DNA from: Verrucomicrobiota bacterium
Lineage (GTDB): Bacteria > Verrucomicrobiota > Verrucomicrobiia > Limisphaerales > SIBE01
Direction: 5' to 3'
Length of the DNA stretch: 38,702 nt
Assembly: GCA_016871515.1 (NCBI GenBank)
Contig: VHDE01000048.1
Span: 1-38,702 of the forward strand
Part shown: positions 15,603 through 24,432 of the stretch, piece by piece
Numbering within the stretch: the first letter of the stretch is position 1
How the letters are laid out: the number at the start of each line of letters is the position of its first letter
Notes under the pieces: generated by a model
Database searches by the model: none
What the model was told of the DNA's origin: nothing
What the model saw: the letters and a program-made list of their open reading frames with translations, nothing else
Made by a program: the position numbers and the translations under genes

Positions 15603-18452
15603 ATGAATGCGCAGGCTTCGTCAATCAGTCGCTCGCAGGTAGAGCAGTTCGGTCACCGTCACCGCACTGGCGTCATCACGGTTCTGTTTACGGACATTAG
15701 CGGTTCCATGGAGGCTAAACAGCGTCTCGGCGACCGTGCGGCTGCAGCCGTGTTCGAAGAACATCATCAACTGGTCCGCCAGGTGTTGAGCCAGTTTCCC
15801 GACGGCGAGGAAATCGAAACGGCTGGCGATTCATTCCTGCTCGTTTTCGCGAGGCTTTCGGCCGCCGTGCGATTCGCTTTGCAACTGCAAACGAGCCTTG
15901 GTTTGTGGCAGCGAGAGTCCGCCCTGAAAACCGAGGAGAGCATAGGCATTCATTTGGGCGAGATTGTGATAGCGGAACGGAGCGGTGACGCCCTGGCCAC
16001 GGACATATTTGGGTTTCAGATTGACGTTTGCGCGCGCGTGATGTCACTGGCTCAGGCTGGCCAGATTCTGATGACGCGGCCAGTGTTCGATGACGCCCGG
16101 CAGCTTTTACACGGCGGGCACGGAGATGGCTCGGGCCGATTGGAATGGGTCCGACATGGCGCTTATCATTTGAAGGGAGTGGACATTCCGATTGAGATCT
16201 GCGAAGTGCGGGAAGTTGGCCCTGGTCCCCGACGCCTCAACCCGAACCGCGATCAGCCACGTCCGCCAATCAACGCCGGCGCAAAACCGCCGTTCGATTC
16301 GGTGCCCGCGGCCAGACAAAGGCCCAGCTGCTCGCGACCAATCGTCGAGGCTTTCAAACCCGAATGCGGCTCGAGCCTCTGGAGGCGTTTCCGTTCCAAG
16401 TCCCGGATCAAAGCGCCGGCGTGGGAAGCCGCAACCGATTTGCTGCAGGCTCGCTTTGGAGAAAACGCCCGATGCGAGTTAAGCCGGCTAACGCCTGGTG
16501 ATTCAGGAAAGGCGATTGAAGGCACGCCATGGGACGTGTTTTATCGTGTTTCCACAGCCCGCTTCGAACTGGACTTGTCTTTTGCGGCGATCAAGCGGGA
16601 GAACGGAACAGCTTGGGACCTTGTCCTCGCGGTGTCCGCGCACATTACGGATGCGAAATTGTTTCTTGAGTCCGGCGCATGGAATCTCGCATCGCCTGGC
16701 GTCCCGTTGCTCAAGCCGATGCTGGAGTCCTGGATAGCAAACGCGCTCGCGAGCGGGGTGCGCGACGCAGCGGCCAGCCATGCCATTCAATATCTTCGCG
16801 ATGAAAATGGTTTGAGCCCGAAGGGGTGGCTTCAGCAATTGAACGACGAGTGGCTCGCTGGCCATGGGATTCGGTTCGAGAATTGTGCCTTTCCAAGATG
16901 GGAAAGCATGGAAGCGGCGCGGGTCCAGGCGGAACGCAATCGGCAAACGAACCTCGAACGTCTGCAAAAACAGAGAGAACAGCAGCAGGAAGCAATGCTT
17001 CGAGAGCAGAGGCTTGCGGCCGAGTTTGAGACGGCGAGATTGCAAGGCGAGGCTGACTTCCAAAAGAAGCGCCTCCAAATTGAAGCCGAGCTCGAACAAA
17101 GAAAGGCGCTCCTCGAGCATGACCGCCGTTTAGCTCAAGAAGCGCGCGAACATCAGCCTCAACGGCTCGAACAGGAGCGGCGCCCAAAGTTGCTGGAAGC
17201 CGAAGCCAATTATCGCGCACAAGAAACAGCCCTGCGCGCGAGGCTTGCGGAAGCGGAAGCGGAAACGCAACGCCTCGAGCAAGCGGCGGAGGAAACAGCG
17301 CTGAACCACCTGCTCAAGATGGCAGAGCTGCAAGAGAAGTTAACCGCCGCCAAGCAAGCGCGAACTGAAAACGAACGCAAGCGTCTCTGGGACTTGCGGC
17401 AGCAAGAGGAAAGCGAGAAGGCGGCCTTTATTGAATCTCAGCAAAAGATCGCTCATCAAACGCGAGTCTCCGAGATCGAGCGAGCGCAACAGCTCGAAGC
17501 CATGCAGCGGCAGCATCAATTGCGAATGGCTCAAATGGAAGAAGCGGTGCGAACCGCTCAATGTTCCACGCAAAGTTCCGAAGCGGAATACCAGCTTGCT
17601 TTCGCAAAACTACAGGCCGAACAGCAAACACTGCGCGAGATAAAAGCCTGGCAAGCGGAAAGCGAACGTCAAAACGCCGCGTTGCGCGCACGCCTCGTGG
17701 AAGCGGAACAAAAGCTGGCCGAGGTCGGGGAGCGGCTCGGAAGCTTTATTGGGCTTCTCAACAACCCCGATCCAAGAAAGGCCACGCAAGCCGCCGCCTG
17801 GCTGGCTCATCAGGGCTTAACTACAAAACATCTGGCTGCGCTTGGTTGCAGCGGCGCGCCGCAAAAACTCCTGGAGCGGCTCAAAGAACGCGCGGGGGCC
17901 AGCGGCGTTCTGCTGAAAAAAATTGCTTTGCGGACGCGGTCGATCAATGAGGCGTTGCGCGATGTCAGCGATCCTTCCGAAATCGAACGGGCGGCCAAAA
18001 GCGTCTTCACCCGAGACATCGGAACCCGGCGCATCGACACGCTGCGCATCAACGACCCACTCGAGTTCGAATTTGTGGCCCGGTGCGACGGCTGCGTGAC
18101 ATTGCTGAATATTGGGACCAGCGGCGGAATCTTTATCCATGCGCCGAATGTGTTTGTTGGGCTCCTGGGCGCGCGAGTGGTTTCAGGCCGGCGCTACACA
18201 GTGCCAGGCGCGGAGTTTCTGCCACGCGAAAAGATTCAAGGCTACTGGGAGGGTGGTCCCCCGGGCTGGGAACATTTGGCGGTAATTGTGTCAGCTCACC
18301 CGCTGGTGCCCGATCTTTGGCTCAAGCGCTCGACCACGGACGAGCCGTTTGTCAGGTTGAGCAATTCAGAGGCGGCAAGCTTCTGCGATTGCCTGAGCGC
18401 GTCGAGCACCGGCTCCTGGATCTCTGGTGTTTTATCTTTCTTCGTGGCCTGA
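15603..18452 (+). CDS. Class III cyclase-like / SPFH-like / coiled-coil / DUF4384-like multidomain protein
   Basis: This is a 949-residue protein with no signal peptide. Residues 24-200 form a class III adenylate/guanylate cyclase domain: VLFTDISGS (metal Asp31), ETAGDSFLLVF (Asp76), GIHLGEIVI, DVCARVMSLAQAGQIL and LKGVDIPIEICEV. Two canonical residues differ: the base-selecting Lys position is Glu72 and the transition-state Asn is Asp141, while Arg145 is kept; activity is therefore uncertain. Residues 295-440 look like an SPFH/band-7-type fold ending in RWESMEAARVQAERNRQT. Residues 440-715 are an almost unbroken coiled coil. Residues 825-910 resemble DUF4384 (DPLEFEFVARCDGCVTLLNI, GWEHLAVIVSAHPL). 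It is followed by small ORFs in the same direction, suggesting a signalling operon. Confidence 0.7.
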   Translation: MNAQASSISRSQVEQFGHRHRTGVITVLFTDISGSMEAKQRLGDRAAAAVFEEHHQLVRQVLSQFPDGEEIETAGDSFLLVFARLSAAVRFALQLQTSLGLWQRESALKTEESIGIHLGEIVIAERSGDALATDIFGFQIDVCARVMSLAQAGQILMTRPVFDDARQLLHGGHGDGSGRLEWVRHGAYHLKGVDIPIEICEVREVGPGPRRLNPNRDQPRPPINAGAKPPFDSVPAARQRPSCSRPIVEAFKPECGSSLWRRFRSKSRIKAPAWEAATDLLQARFGENARCELSRLTPGDSGKAIEGTPWDVFYRVSTARFELDLSFAAIKRENGTAWDLVLAVSAHITDAKLFLESGAWNLASPGVPLLKPMLESWIANALASGVRDAAASHAIQYLRDENGLSPKGWLQQLNDEWLAGHGIRFENCAFPRWESMEAARVQAERNRQTNLERLQKQREQQQEAMLREQRLAAEFETARLQGEADFQKKRLQIEAELEQRKALLEHDRRLAQEAREHQPQRLEQERRPKLLEAEANYRAQETALRARLAEAEAETQRLEQAAEETALNHLLKMAELQEKLTAAKQARTENERKRLWDLRQQEESEKAAFIESQQKIAHQTRVSEIERAQQLEAMQRQHQLRMAQMEEAVRTAQCSTQSSEAEYQLAFAKLQAEQQTLREIKAWQAESERQNAALRARLVEAEQKLAEVGERLGSFIGLLNNPDPRKATQAAAWLAHQGLTTKHLAALGCSGAPQKLLERLKERAGASGVLLKKIALRTRSINEALRDVSDPSEIERAAKSVFTRDIGTRRIDTLRINDPLEFEFVARCDGCVTLLNIGTSGGIFIHAPNVFVGLLGARVVSGRRYTVPGAEFLPREKIQGYWEGGPPGWEHLAVIVSAHPLVPDLWLKRSTTDEPFVRLSNSEAASFCDCLSASSTGSWISGVLSFFVA

Positions 18453-18489
18453 ATAGAAATCTTCCCTTCGTCGTAAGGAATCGGCGGCT

Positions 18490-18825
18490 ATGGGCGATGG
18501 ACCGAAACCCAATCCTGTCAGGACCCACCCGTTAACCGCCCGGCCCGGCTTGTCCGAGGCTGCGGTGGGAGTGTTGAGCAAGCATTGGATCAACACCGCG
18601 GAGGAAGTGTTAGCCCTCGCTGCTTCGGCCCAGGGTCGAGAGGGCTTGAAGAAAATCCTGAGCATCGATGACGCACAACTCCGGGCGATGATCGAGTTGC
18701 TCAAAGGCGAAATCGGTCCAAGCGCAGCCGCTGCTTCGCCGCCGAGCACTCCGGGCGGCGAGTTGGGACTCGCGCTGACACCGGAACAGAGACGAAAGAT
18801 CGGAATTCAATCTAAAGTTGAATGA
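18490..18825 (+). CDS. Small helical partner protein 1, unknown
   Basis: This 111-residue product starts 37 bases after the large cyclase gene and overlaps the next ORF by four bases (ATGA). The core LSEAAVGVLSKHWINTAEEVLALAASAQGREGL, KKILSIDDAQLRAMIELL has the look of tandem helix-hairpin-helix units of the 'gene product stacks in a helical lattice' kind (compare DUF4332-type domains). The tail is Pro/Ser/Gly-rich. I do not recognise the family. Tight spacing suggests that it works with the cyclase protein and with the following ORF, which has a related motif. Confidence 0.55.
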   Translation: MGDGPKPNPVRTHPLTARPGLSEAAVGVLSKHWINTAEEVLALAASAQGREGLKKILSIDDAQLRAMIELLKGEIGPSAAAASPPSTPGGELGLALTPEQRRKIGIQSKVE

Positions 18826-19106
18826 AGACAGAGGGGACAACGAGCCTGGGCTGCTTGGAAGCCTTGCCTCAGGATGAGCGAGCTTTGCTCGATTCGATGT
18901 GGGTCGAGAGTGTCGAAGAATTGATCGCGGCGCTGGCGGCTGCCCACTCGCGAAAACCGCCCTCTGAACCTGTTCCCTCGGGCATGCTCGAATCGGCTCG
19001 ACAACGAGCTTTGACGCTTGTTGGCGCCCGGAACGAATGTGCTCTGTCATCCAGCCGCCCCGCCCCAATTCATGGAAGACACCGAGTCGAATCGGAGCCG
19101 GTTTGA
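18822..19106 (+). CDS. Small helical partner protein 2, possibly truncated
   Basis: The start codon overlaps the stop of the preceding gene (ATGA). The first 45 residues (ALPQDERALLDSMWVESVEELIAALAAA) repeat the helical pattern seen in the upstream protein (...VLSKHWINTAEEVLALAAS). After about residue 65 the sequence turns basic and low in hydrophobics. The other plus frame (LLAPGTNVLCHPAAPPQFMEDTE) reads better from 19018 on, so a frameshift near 19015 is likely. No family is recognised. Confidence 0.45.
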   Translation: MKTEGTTSLGCLEALPQDERALLDSMWVESVEELIAALAAAHSRKPPSEPVPSGMLESARQRALTLVGARNECALSSSRPAPIHGRHRVESEPV

Positions 19107-19350
19107 AGCGTGCGATTACACGTGGCATCGGTCCACACGCCAGCAGATCTGGTTTCCATCCGCAGAGCGTCTTTCACCGGAGCGTCTCTCTGGTTTGCGA
19201 CAGGGCGAAACCTGTCGAACGGCCTTCCTGAGCGCTGTAGATGAGAATCTGTGAACCGCAACCGGCTCGCCCTTCCCTGCCCTGCATCCGGCGCACTGGA
19301 TCAAGTTCTGGCGCTGGTTTTGGACCTCGAGAATTCGGCGTGCGGCGCTG

Positions 19351-19770
19351 GTGGCAGATTTAACCGAGGAATTTGCGCAGGAGCTCCAGAACCAATGCTG
19401 GATTCCTGCCGGCATCTGCTGGACGGACGAGTGGCGCATCGCATTGCAACGCCTTAACGGAATCCGTGTTTACACGGTGAACGATTGGACAGAGCAAATC
19501 CACGTGGTCGTCACCTCCGCTCTGCCTTTGCGGCTTGAACGCGAGGCGGAGCCTTCGCTCGAAATGCGGCCTAAAGAAATTCTGACTGCGGTTGCGGCCA
19601 TCCGAGGCGTTTACGAGCGCTGGTGCTTGCAGTCCAAGGTCAATGTTGCGCGCTTCACGTTTTTCACAGTTGGCTCGATGTTTTCCCAGGCTGAACTCGA
19701 GGCTGCCACCACGTGGTGGTGCGAGACGTATTTGTCACGTTGCAGAGACAGGGCGATTACTCCGTGCTGA
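19351..19770 (+). CDS. Hypothetical protein downstream of the cyclase cluster
   Basis: A GTG at 19351 gives 139 residues. The frame is open back to 19255 and there reads HWIKFWRWFWTSRIRRAAL, so the native start may lie further up or have been lost. It has a mixed alpha/beta pattern: DLTEEFAQELQNQ, WRIALQRLNGIRVYTVNDWTEQIHVVV, ILTAVAAIRGVYERW, FTFFTVGSMFSQAELEAATTWW. Coding character (hydrophobic periodicity, no low complexity) is good. The family is unknown. Its position suggests that it belongs to the cyclase locus. Confidence 0.45.
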   Translation: MADLTEEFAQELQNQCWIPAGICWTDEWRIALQRLNGIRVYTVNDWTEQIHVVVTSALPLRLEREAEPSLEMRPKEILTAVAAIRGVYERWCLQSKVNVARFTFFTVGSMFSQAELEAATTWWCETYLSRCRDRAITPC

Positions 19771-19840
19771 AGACTAGCGCAAGCCAATTTGCGGTTCGTC
19801 GCGCGAACTAGGTCAAGCTTTGACAAAATCGCGCATTGGG

Positions 19841-19937
19841 ACCATGAACCTCGCAGGACAGCGCGTCCCGCCTGTCTTGGTGGCGCCTCAACGTTTGGAC
19901 AGGCGAGACGCACTGTCCTACAACCAGGTTCATGGGG
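19841..19937. repeat. Inverted repeat, GACAGGCGRGACGC family, with CCATGAACC ends
   Basis: The left arm CCATGAACCTCGCAGGACAG... (from 19842 to 19876) pairs with GACAGGCGAGACGCACTGTC (19898-19917) and the outer AACCAGGTTCATGG (19922-19935). The loop is about 21 bases. The core is the same as in the elements at 5419, 23274 and 28385. It lies in the 320-base gap before the prepilin gene, which otherwise contains nothing recognisable. Confidence 0.85.
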
Positions 19938-20088
19938 AGAATCGTGGGACGTGGAACACGTGGAACACAACGAAATTGCTGATACATGAATTCAGAACGA
20001 TTTTTGAGCTTTATTTAAATTATGAGGCATTAACGGGAGCAGCCCCCCCCCTGCGGGCGAAGTTCCTCCGGAACAGCGGCCAAATGCT

Positions 20089-21060
20089 TTGGCGAAACTC
20101 GCTCAAGACATCGCAGCTGCTTTAGGTCCAGCTCGTTTCAAGGAATACCAAATGCGCAGATCGGCTGATTATCAGGTGTTGCAGAGATTCTTGGCTAAAC
20201 AGGGCATCGATACCGCAATAGCCGTTCAGATTTACGACCTCCAACAGGGGATTGGAAGACTTCTGACTGGTTTATTTGAACGCCCAGACCTCGATCAACA
20301 GAAAGTCTCGGTAGCTGTAAATCAGCTCGAGAGCGGATTCCAATTGGCGCCAAGCCGACGACTATCCAGTGCCTTTACGATAGTTGAGTTGCTCACCGTG
20401 GTATCGATCATCGGTTTGCTGGCCACATTACTTTTGCCCGCACTCAACCATGCCAAATCGTCGGCACGCAGCGCGAAATGTCAAAATAACCTAAGGCAAC
20501 TCGGTATTGGCTTGCACCTTTATGTTGCGGACCATCGATACTACCCTGGCCTGCCGCTTCCCTACGTTCTGTCGCGTAAGGATTACTCGCCGGATACTCC
20601 GACCATTCCCAAAAGAGTTTCATTCCCCGACGTTTTTTTATGCACGGAAGGCCGAGGGCAAATATCGTTTCAGATCGTCGATGAAACTGGCAATGATGTT
20701 CTCAACACTAATATCGTTATGACGCCGCCTTTCGGATACAATATGGCGGGCACCGATCACATAAAGGACCCGACTAAACTGCCGACGCTTGGACTTGGCG
20801 TCATGTGTCTCGCCGAGCGCGTGCGAGCGCCAAGTGACATGATCGCTTTGGGCTGCAAACAGTACCAGGGCGGACGGTCTATCAGTCCCTATATGGACGC
20901 CGTTGGAAAGGTGAGCGCCCGACATAGAGGCCGTGCCAACATTCTCTTTTGCGATGGACATCTCGAAGCCGCCTCCCAAGCGAAATGGATCGTTCCCACA
21001 GAACGCGCTCGGCGCCGTTGGAATAATGATAACGAACCTCACGCAGAGACTTGGAGATAA
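20089..21060 (+). CDS. Prepilin-type (H-X9-DG) protein fused behind an unrelated fragment
   Basis: With a TTG start at 20089, residues 1-83 read [20 protein letters not shown] ... [19 protein letters not shown]. This is a helical segment seen at the C-terminal side of other verrucomicrobial proteins (LG..RF.EY....DY). From residue 93 a type IV prepilin signature follows: [27 protein letters not shown] with Glu at +5 but Ala instead of Gly before the cut. The [13 protein letters not shown] block and a perfect H-X9-DG motif ([12 protein letters not shown]) come near the end. A TTG at 20344 would give a short basic leader (LAPSRRLSS) and a normal prepilin of about 238 residues. The first 85 codons are thus probably a truncated foreign gene joined in frame, and the functional start may be 20344. 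Confidence 0.7.
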   Translation: MAKLAQDIAAALGPARFKEYQMRRSADYQVLQRFLAKQGIDTAIAVQIYDLQQGIGRLLTGLFERPDLDQQKVSVAVNQLESGFQLAPSRRLSSAFTIVELLTVVSIIGLLATLLLPALNHAKSSARSAKCQNNLRQLGIGLHLYVADHRYYPGLPLPYVLSRKDYSPDTPTIPKRVSFPDVFLCTEGRGQISFQIVDETGNDVLNTNIVMTPPFGYNMAGTDHIKDPTKLPTLGLGVMCLAERVRAPSDMIALGCKQYQGGRSISPYMDAVGKVSARHRGRANILFCDGHLEAASQAKWIVPTERARRRWNNDNEPHAETWR

Positions 21061-21067
21061 TCGACAC

Positions 21068-22231
21068 ATGATTGATTGGAAGTCTCCCATGTCTTCGTTA
21101 AGCACGGTAATTTTTTTTGTCTCACAGCGTGCTGGTGATTAATTGGGCGCAAGATGCGTACTGGGATGCCAGCCACAGCACTACTCCCAATGGTGCAATA
21201 CTCGCCGTCGAAAAGGATCTGTACTTGGCTAACTGAGTGATGTTGGCAGGAACAAATATCACAAGCATTATCAAGTGGGATGGTAAGCAATGGGCTAAAG
21301 TGGCGGATGGGCCAGATGATGGCTTTGTGATAGCGATGGCGAAATCAGCAAGGTTCTTGTATGTGGGGGGCAGGTTTTCAAGGATTGGCGGCATTCCCGC
21401 AAATAATATTGCCCAATGGGATGGACAGCGATGGTTAGGACTCGGCGAAGGAATCTCAAGCGAAGGCGGCGAGTCCGGTCAGGTCAATGCTCTAGCTGCT
21501 CGGGCAGGCGACCTCTTTGCCGGCGGGCTTTTTACGCGGGCTGGAACCGCAGCCGCGAACGGCATCGCGTGCTGGGACGGAAGGACTTGGGCGTCATTGG
21601 GGAATGGAGTAAGCAAGATTGGTTTAAAGCCAAGCGACGGTGGCATAGGCGTTTGGTCGCTGCTCGACCATGGAACCAATCTTTACGTCGGAGGCCACTT
21701 TGCTCAGCCTGGAAAACATATCGTAAAGTGGAACGGCCAGTCTTGGGAGCAATTAGGCGCCGGTCCATATGATGGAGTCGGCACTGGTTTATTGCAGTTA
21801 TTTGGTTGGGTTACAGATTTCGCGTCGATAGGTGCCAACATCTATAATGGCGGACTTTTTTCGCATGCCGGCGGCATTCGGACTACAAACCTCGCGCGAT
21901 GGGACGGATCCGCGTGGCATTCGATGGATAGCCGGCTGGGCGGGTTTGATGCGATTCGAACAGTAACCGCTGTTGGGACGGCCCTTTATGTGGGTGGCGA
22001 GTTTACAAGAATTGGAAACGTCGAAGCCAATCGCGTCGCCAGGTGGGACGGGCGCTCACGCTTTCCTGGGCTGCCGCAGATACAAACCTGGTGCTGGAAG
22101 CAGCGGAGAATCTCGATGGTGCACGGTGGCTCGGTGTAGTCAATTCCATGACGATCGAACAGAATCGGCGGACCGCCACAGTGCAGATTTCTGGTGATAA
22201 GCAGTTCTATCGACTGAGAGGAAAAGATTAA
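21068..22231 (+). pseudogene. Secreted beta-propeller-type protein, broken in three places
   Basis: The central open part (GTG 21237 to 22139) contains five or so copies of a roughly 50-residue blade motif with the consensus LYVGG.F...G....N.IA.WDG..W..LG.G. The N terminus lies upstream: an ATG at 21068 opens a hydrophobic leader, a run of eight T (21111-21118) shifts the frame, and NWAQDAYWDASHST leads to an in-frame TGA at 21234-21236 directly before the long ORF. At the 3' end the frame should jump near 22050 to LTLSWAAADTNLVLEAAENL and GDKQFYRLRGKD, the usual C-terminal module of such secreted verrucomicrobial proteins, ending at 22231. At least three lesions make it a pseudogene. Confidence 0.7.
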
Positions 22232-22363
22232 GGAGACAAAGTCCCACACGACTACTTTGGCGCGTCGAGCGATTATGCTAAGGCTTCGGGGTTACAAGAA
22301 GCAGCGAGGGTTATCCCGTTCCAGCTCGTTGACACTCATTCATTCGCCACCTAACCTCTATGC

Positions 22364-23242
22364 ATGCAAAATCTCCACGCTTCATTGCTGGAACTCATTC
22401 GCCGCACGTCAGCCGAGATCCCGGATGATGTTCAAAAGGCCATCCTGGATTCGCTCGAGAGGGAGAAGAAAGGGACGATTGCCGAGTCGGCCCTAAAGAT
22501 TATCGAACGGAATATTGATCTGGCGAAACAGAAGTCCCAGCCTATCTGCCAAGACACCGGCAGCATTATTTTTTACGTCGATTGTCCGGTCGGCTTCGAC
22601 CAGATCACATTTGAGGAAACAGCTCGTGGCGCGGTTCGCGAAGCGACCAAGAAAGGTTTTCTGCGGCAAAACTCGGTTGACTCGCTCACGGGTCTAAATG
22701 ACGGCACCAACGTTGGTCCCGGTTCGCCAACGGTTCATTTCCATCAACATCGTTCAGCCGAACTCAATGTTCGGCTGATTCTCAAGGGCGGCGGGTGCGA
22801 AAATGTCGGCGCTCAATACTCGTTGCCGAATGAAAAACTGAAGGCCGACCGCGATTTGAAAGGGTGCCGGAAAGTGATTCTCGATGCGGTTTTGCAGGCG
22901 CAGGGGAAAGGTTGCGGTCCCGGGATTCTCGGCGTCTGTATTGGCGGCGACCGCGCCACAGGTTACGAGTTTTCCAAGCAGCAATTCCTGCGGATGTTGG
23001 AAGATCGAAATCCGAACTTGGAGTTGGACCAATTGGAGCAGGATATTCTACAGACGGCCAACGAACTGGGAATCGGGCCGATGGGCTTTGGTGGCAAAAC
23101 GACCTTGCTGGGCGTGAAGATTTGTGCCGCCAATCGTTTGCCGGCTTCGTTTTTCGTCAGTGTCAGTTACATGTGTTGGGCTTACCGCCGCCAAGGCGTG
23201 TCGCTCAAGCCGGACGGCGTCATTGCCAGGTGGCTATATTGA
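22364..23242 (+). CDS. Class I fumarate hydratase, alpha (N-terminal) subunit
   Basis: This 292-residue protein is the FumA/TtdA N-terminal domain that carries the catalytic 4Fe-4S cluster and interconverts fumarate and malate (or dehydrates tartrate in relatives). Visible landmarks are QPICQDTGS with Cys62, NVGPGSPTVHFHQ, LKGGGCENVGAQYSLPN with the second Cys, GPGILGVCIGGDR with the third, and GIGPMGFGGKTTLLGVKI. The length is standard for a split enzyme. The start ATG at 22364 opens directly into the family sequence. The beta subunit follows 117 bases downstream with a hairpin repeat in between. Fumarase is more likely than tartrate dehydratase because no tartrate genes are near. Confidence 0.88.
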   Translation: MQNLHASLLELIRRTSAEIPDDVQKAILDSLEREKKGTIAESALKIIERNIDLAKQKSQPICQDTGSIIFYVDCPVGFDQITFEETARGAVREATKKGFLRQNSVDSLTGLNDGTNVGPGSPTVHFHQHRSAELNVRLILKGGGCENVGAQYSLPNEKLKADRDLKGCRKVILDAVLQAQGKGCGPGILGVCIGGDRATGYEFSKQQFLRMLEDRNPNLELDQLEQDILQTANELGIGPMGFGGKTTLLGVKICAANRLPASFFVSVSYMCWAYRRQGVSLKPDGVIARWLY

Positions 23243-23273
23243 TCGGCGCATGATTCTTTTCCATGAACCGTCC

Positions 23274-23343
23274 GGTAGGACAGCGCGTCTCGCCTGTCCG
23301 AACGTTGAGATGCACCATGACAGGCGGGACGCACTGTCCTGCC
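23274..23343. repeat. Inverted repeat between the fumarase subunit genes
   Basis: GGTAGGACAGCGCGTCTCGC... (23274-23298) pairs with GACAGGCGGGACGCACTGTC (23319-23338) plus CTGCC. CCATGAACCG at 23261-23270 sits just outside the left arm, as in sister copies. Being inside a two-gene transcript, it would form a stable RNA hairpin and could set the ratio of the two subunits or protect the upstream mRNA. Confidence 0.85.
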
Positions 23344-23359
23344 AATCAGGATTAGTTCT

Positions 23360-23935
23360 ATGACTTCGATCACCATTCCGATCAGCGAGGAAACAATCCG
23401 GTCACTCAAGGTGGGCGACGCCGTTTCGATCACTGGAACTCTGTTCACAGGGCGTGACGCCGTGCACAAATTCCTTCATGACGGCGGCAAGCTTCCGCCC
23501 GGCGTCAGCTTCCAAGACGGGATCATTTATCATTGTGGTCCGGTCGTGATTAAGGATGAGCAAGGCCGGTGGAAGGTGACGGCCGCGGGTCCGACCACGT
23601 CGATCCGCGAGGAACCTTATCAAGGTGCGATTATCGGGGAGTTTGGATTGCGCGGAGTGATTGGCAAGGGCGGCATGGGAGACAAGACACTGGCGGCTTG
23701 CCAGGAACACGGCTGCGTCTATTTTCATGCCGTAGGGGGCGCTGCTCAAGTGCTGGCCGAGAGCATCAAGGCGGTTCGGAATGTCTATTTTCTGAGGGAG
23801 TTTGGTTCTCCGGAGGCGATCTGGGAATTGGAAATCGAAAATTTCCCGGCCGTGGTTACGATGGATGCGCACGGCAATTCGTTGCACAAAGAAATCTTCG
23901 CTGCTAGTCAGGCGGCGCTTGCCAAGCATCTGTGA
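23360..23935 (+). CDS. Class I fumarate hydratase, beta (C-terminal) subunit
   Basis: This 191-residue protein matches the C-terminal domain of class I fumarases (TtdB/FumB type). Its landmarks are LKVGDAVSITGTLFTGRDAVHKF, YHCGPVV, AGPTTSIREEPYQG, VIGKGGMG, HAVGGAAQVLAESI and FPAVVTMDAHGNSLH. It completes the active site formed with the alpha subunit. It is in the same orientation as the alpha gene and separated only by the hairpin repeat, so co-transcription is likely. Confidence 0.88.
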   Translation: MTSITIPISEETIRSLKVGDAVSITGTLFTGRDAVHKFLHDGGKLPPGVSFQDGIIYHCGPVVIKDEQGRWKVTAAGPTTSIREEPYQGAIIGEFGLRGVIGKGGMGDKTLAACQEHGCVYFHAVGGAAQVLAESIKAVRNVYFLREFGSPEAIWELEIENFPAVVTMDAHGNSLHKEIFAASQAALAKHL

Positions 23936-24432
23936 TCCGAAGCGTTGCTCATCTCGCGCCTTAGCGGATCAGCTCAAAGGATTCTGCAAGGACAGGCGGG
24001 ACGCCTATCCTACTGGGTTCTCTGGCAAGACTTCCGAGGCGAGCCTGATCAATTTCCGGCCTGATACTCGCAGCTTGAGTTTGCTGCGCACCGTGTGCCG
24101 ATAGAAGGAAAATAGAATTCGCGGACCGGTTGAGTGAACGGTTGCCCTCGGACTCAGCCAATCCGTTCGAACCCTGCGCCTTGTCTCAGGATATAAGTTG
24201 CTCACAAAGGACGTATTACGGGGGCAGGCCGGGTCTCGATTGCCTGCTTGCATGGCTGGCTGCCGCCACTGAAATCACTTTTGACAATGGTAAGCCTTCT
24301 GCTCTAATCGTAAATGGGCCATATAGCCTTACTATGTCAGGGCTTTAATGCTCTATCGCTAATGGAACAGCGCTGCAACAACATTTCCGGTTTCACACTT
24401 ACGGAATAGGACGCGTCTTTTCTGTTTCATAA
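23936..24432. other. Non-coding stretch with one compact hairpin
   Basis: No gene was supported on either strand. It holds the compact hairpin AGGACAGGCGGGACGCCTATCCT (23989-24011; stem AGGACAGGCG / CGCCTATCCT) of the same core family as the other repeats. Beyond it the sequence (24060-24430) has frequent stops in all frames and more A+T than the neighbouring genes. Confidence 0.5.

Noticed and set aside
16503..17220. Minus-strand frames of 169-205 codons opposite the cyclase/coiled-coil gene
   Set aside because: The codon periodicity belongs to the plus-strand gene; the antisense frames are Arg/Leu/Ser-rich without domain signals.
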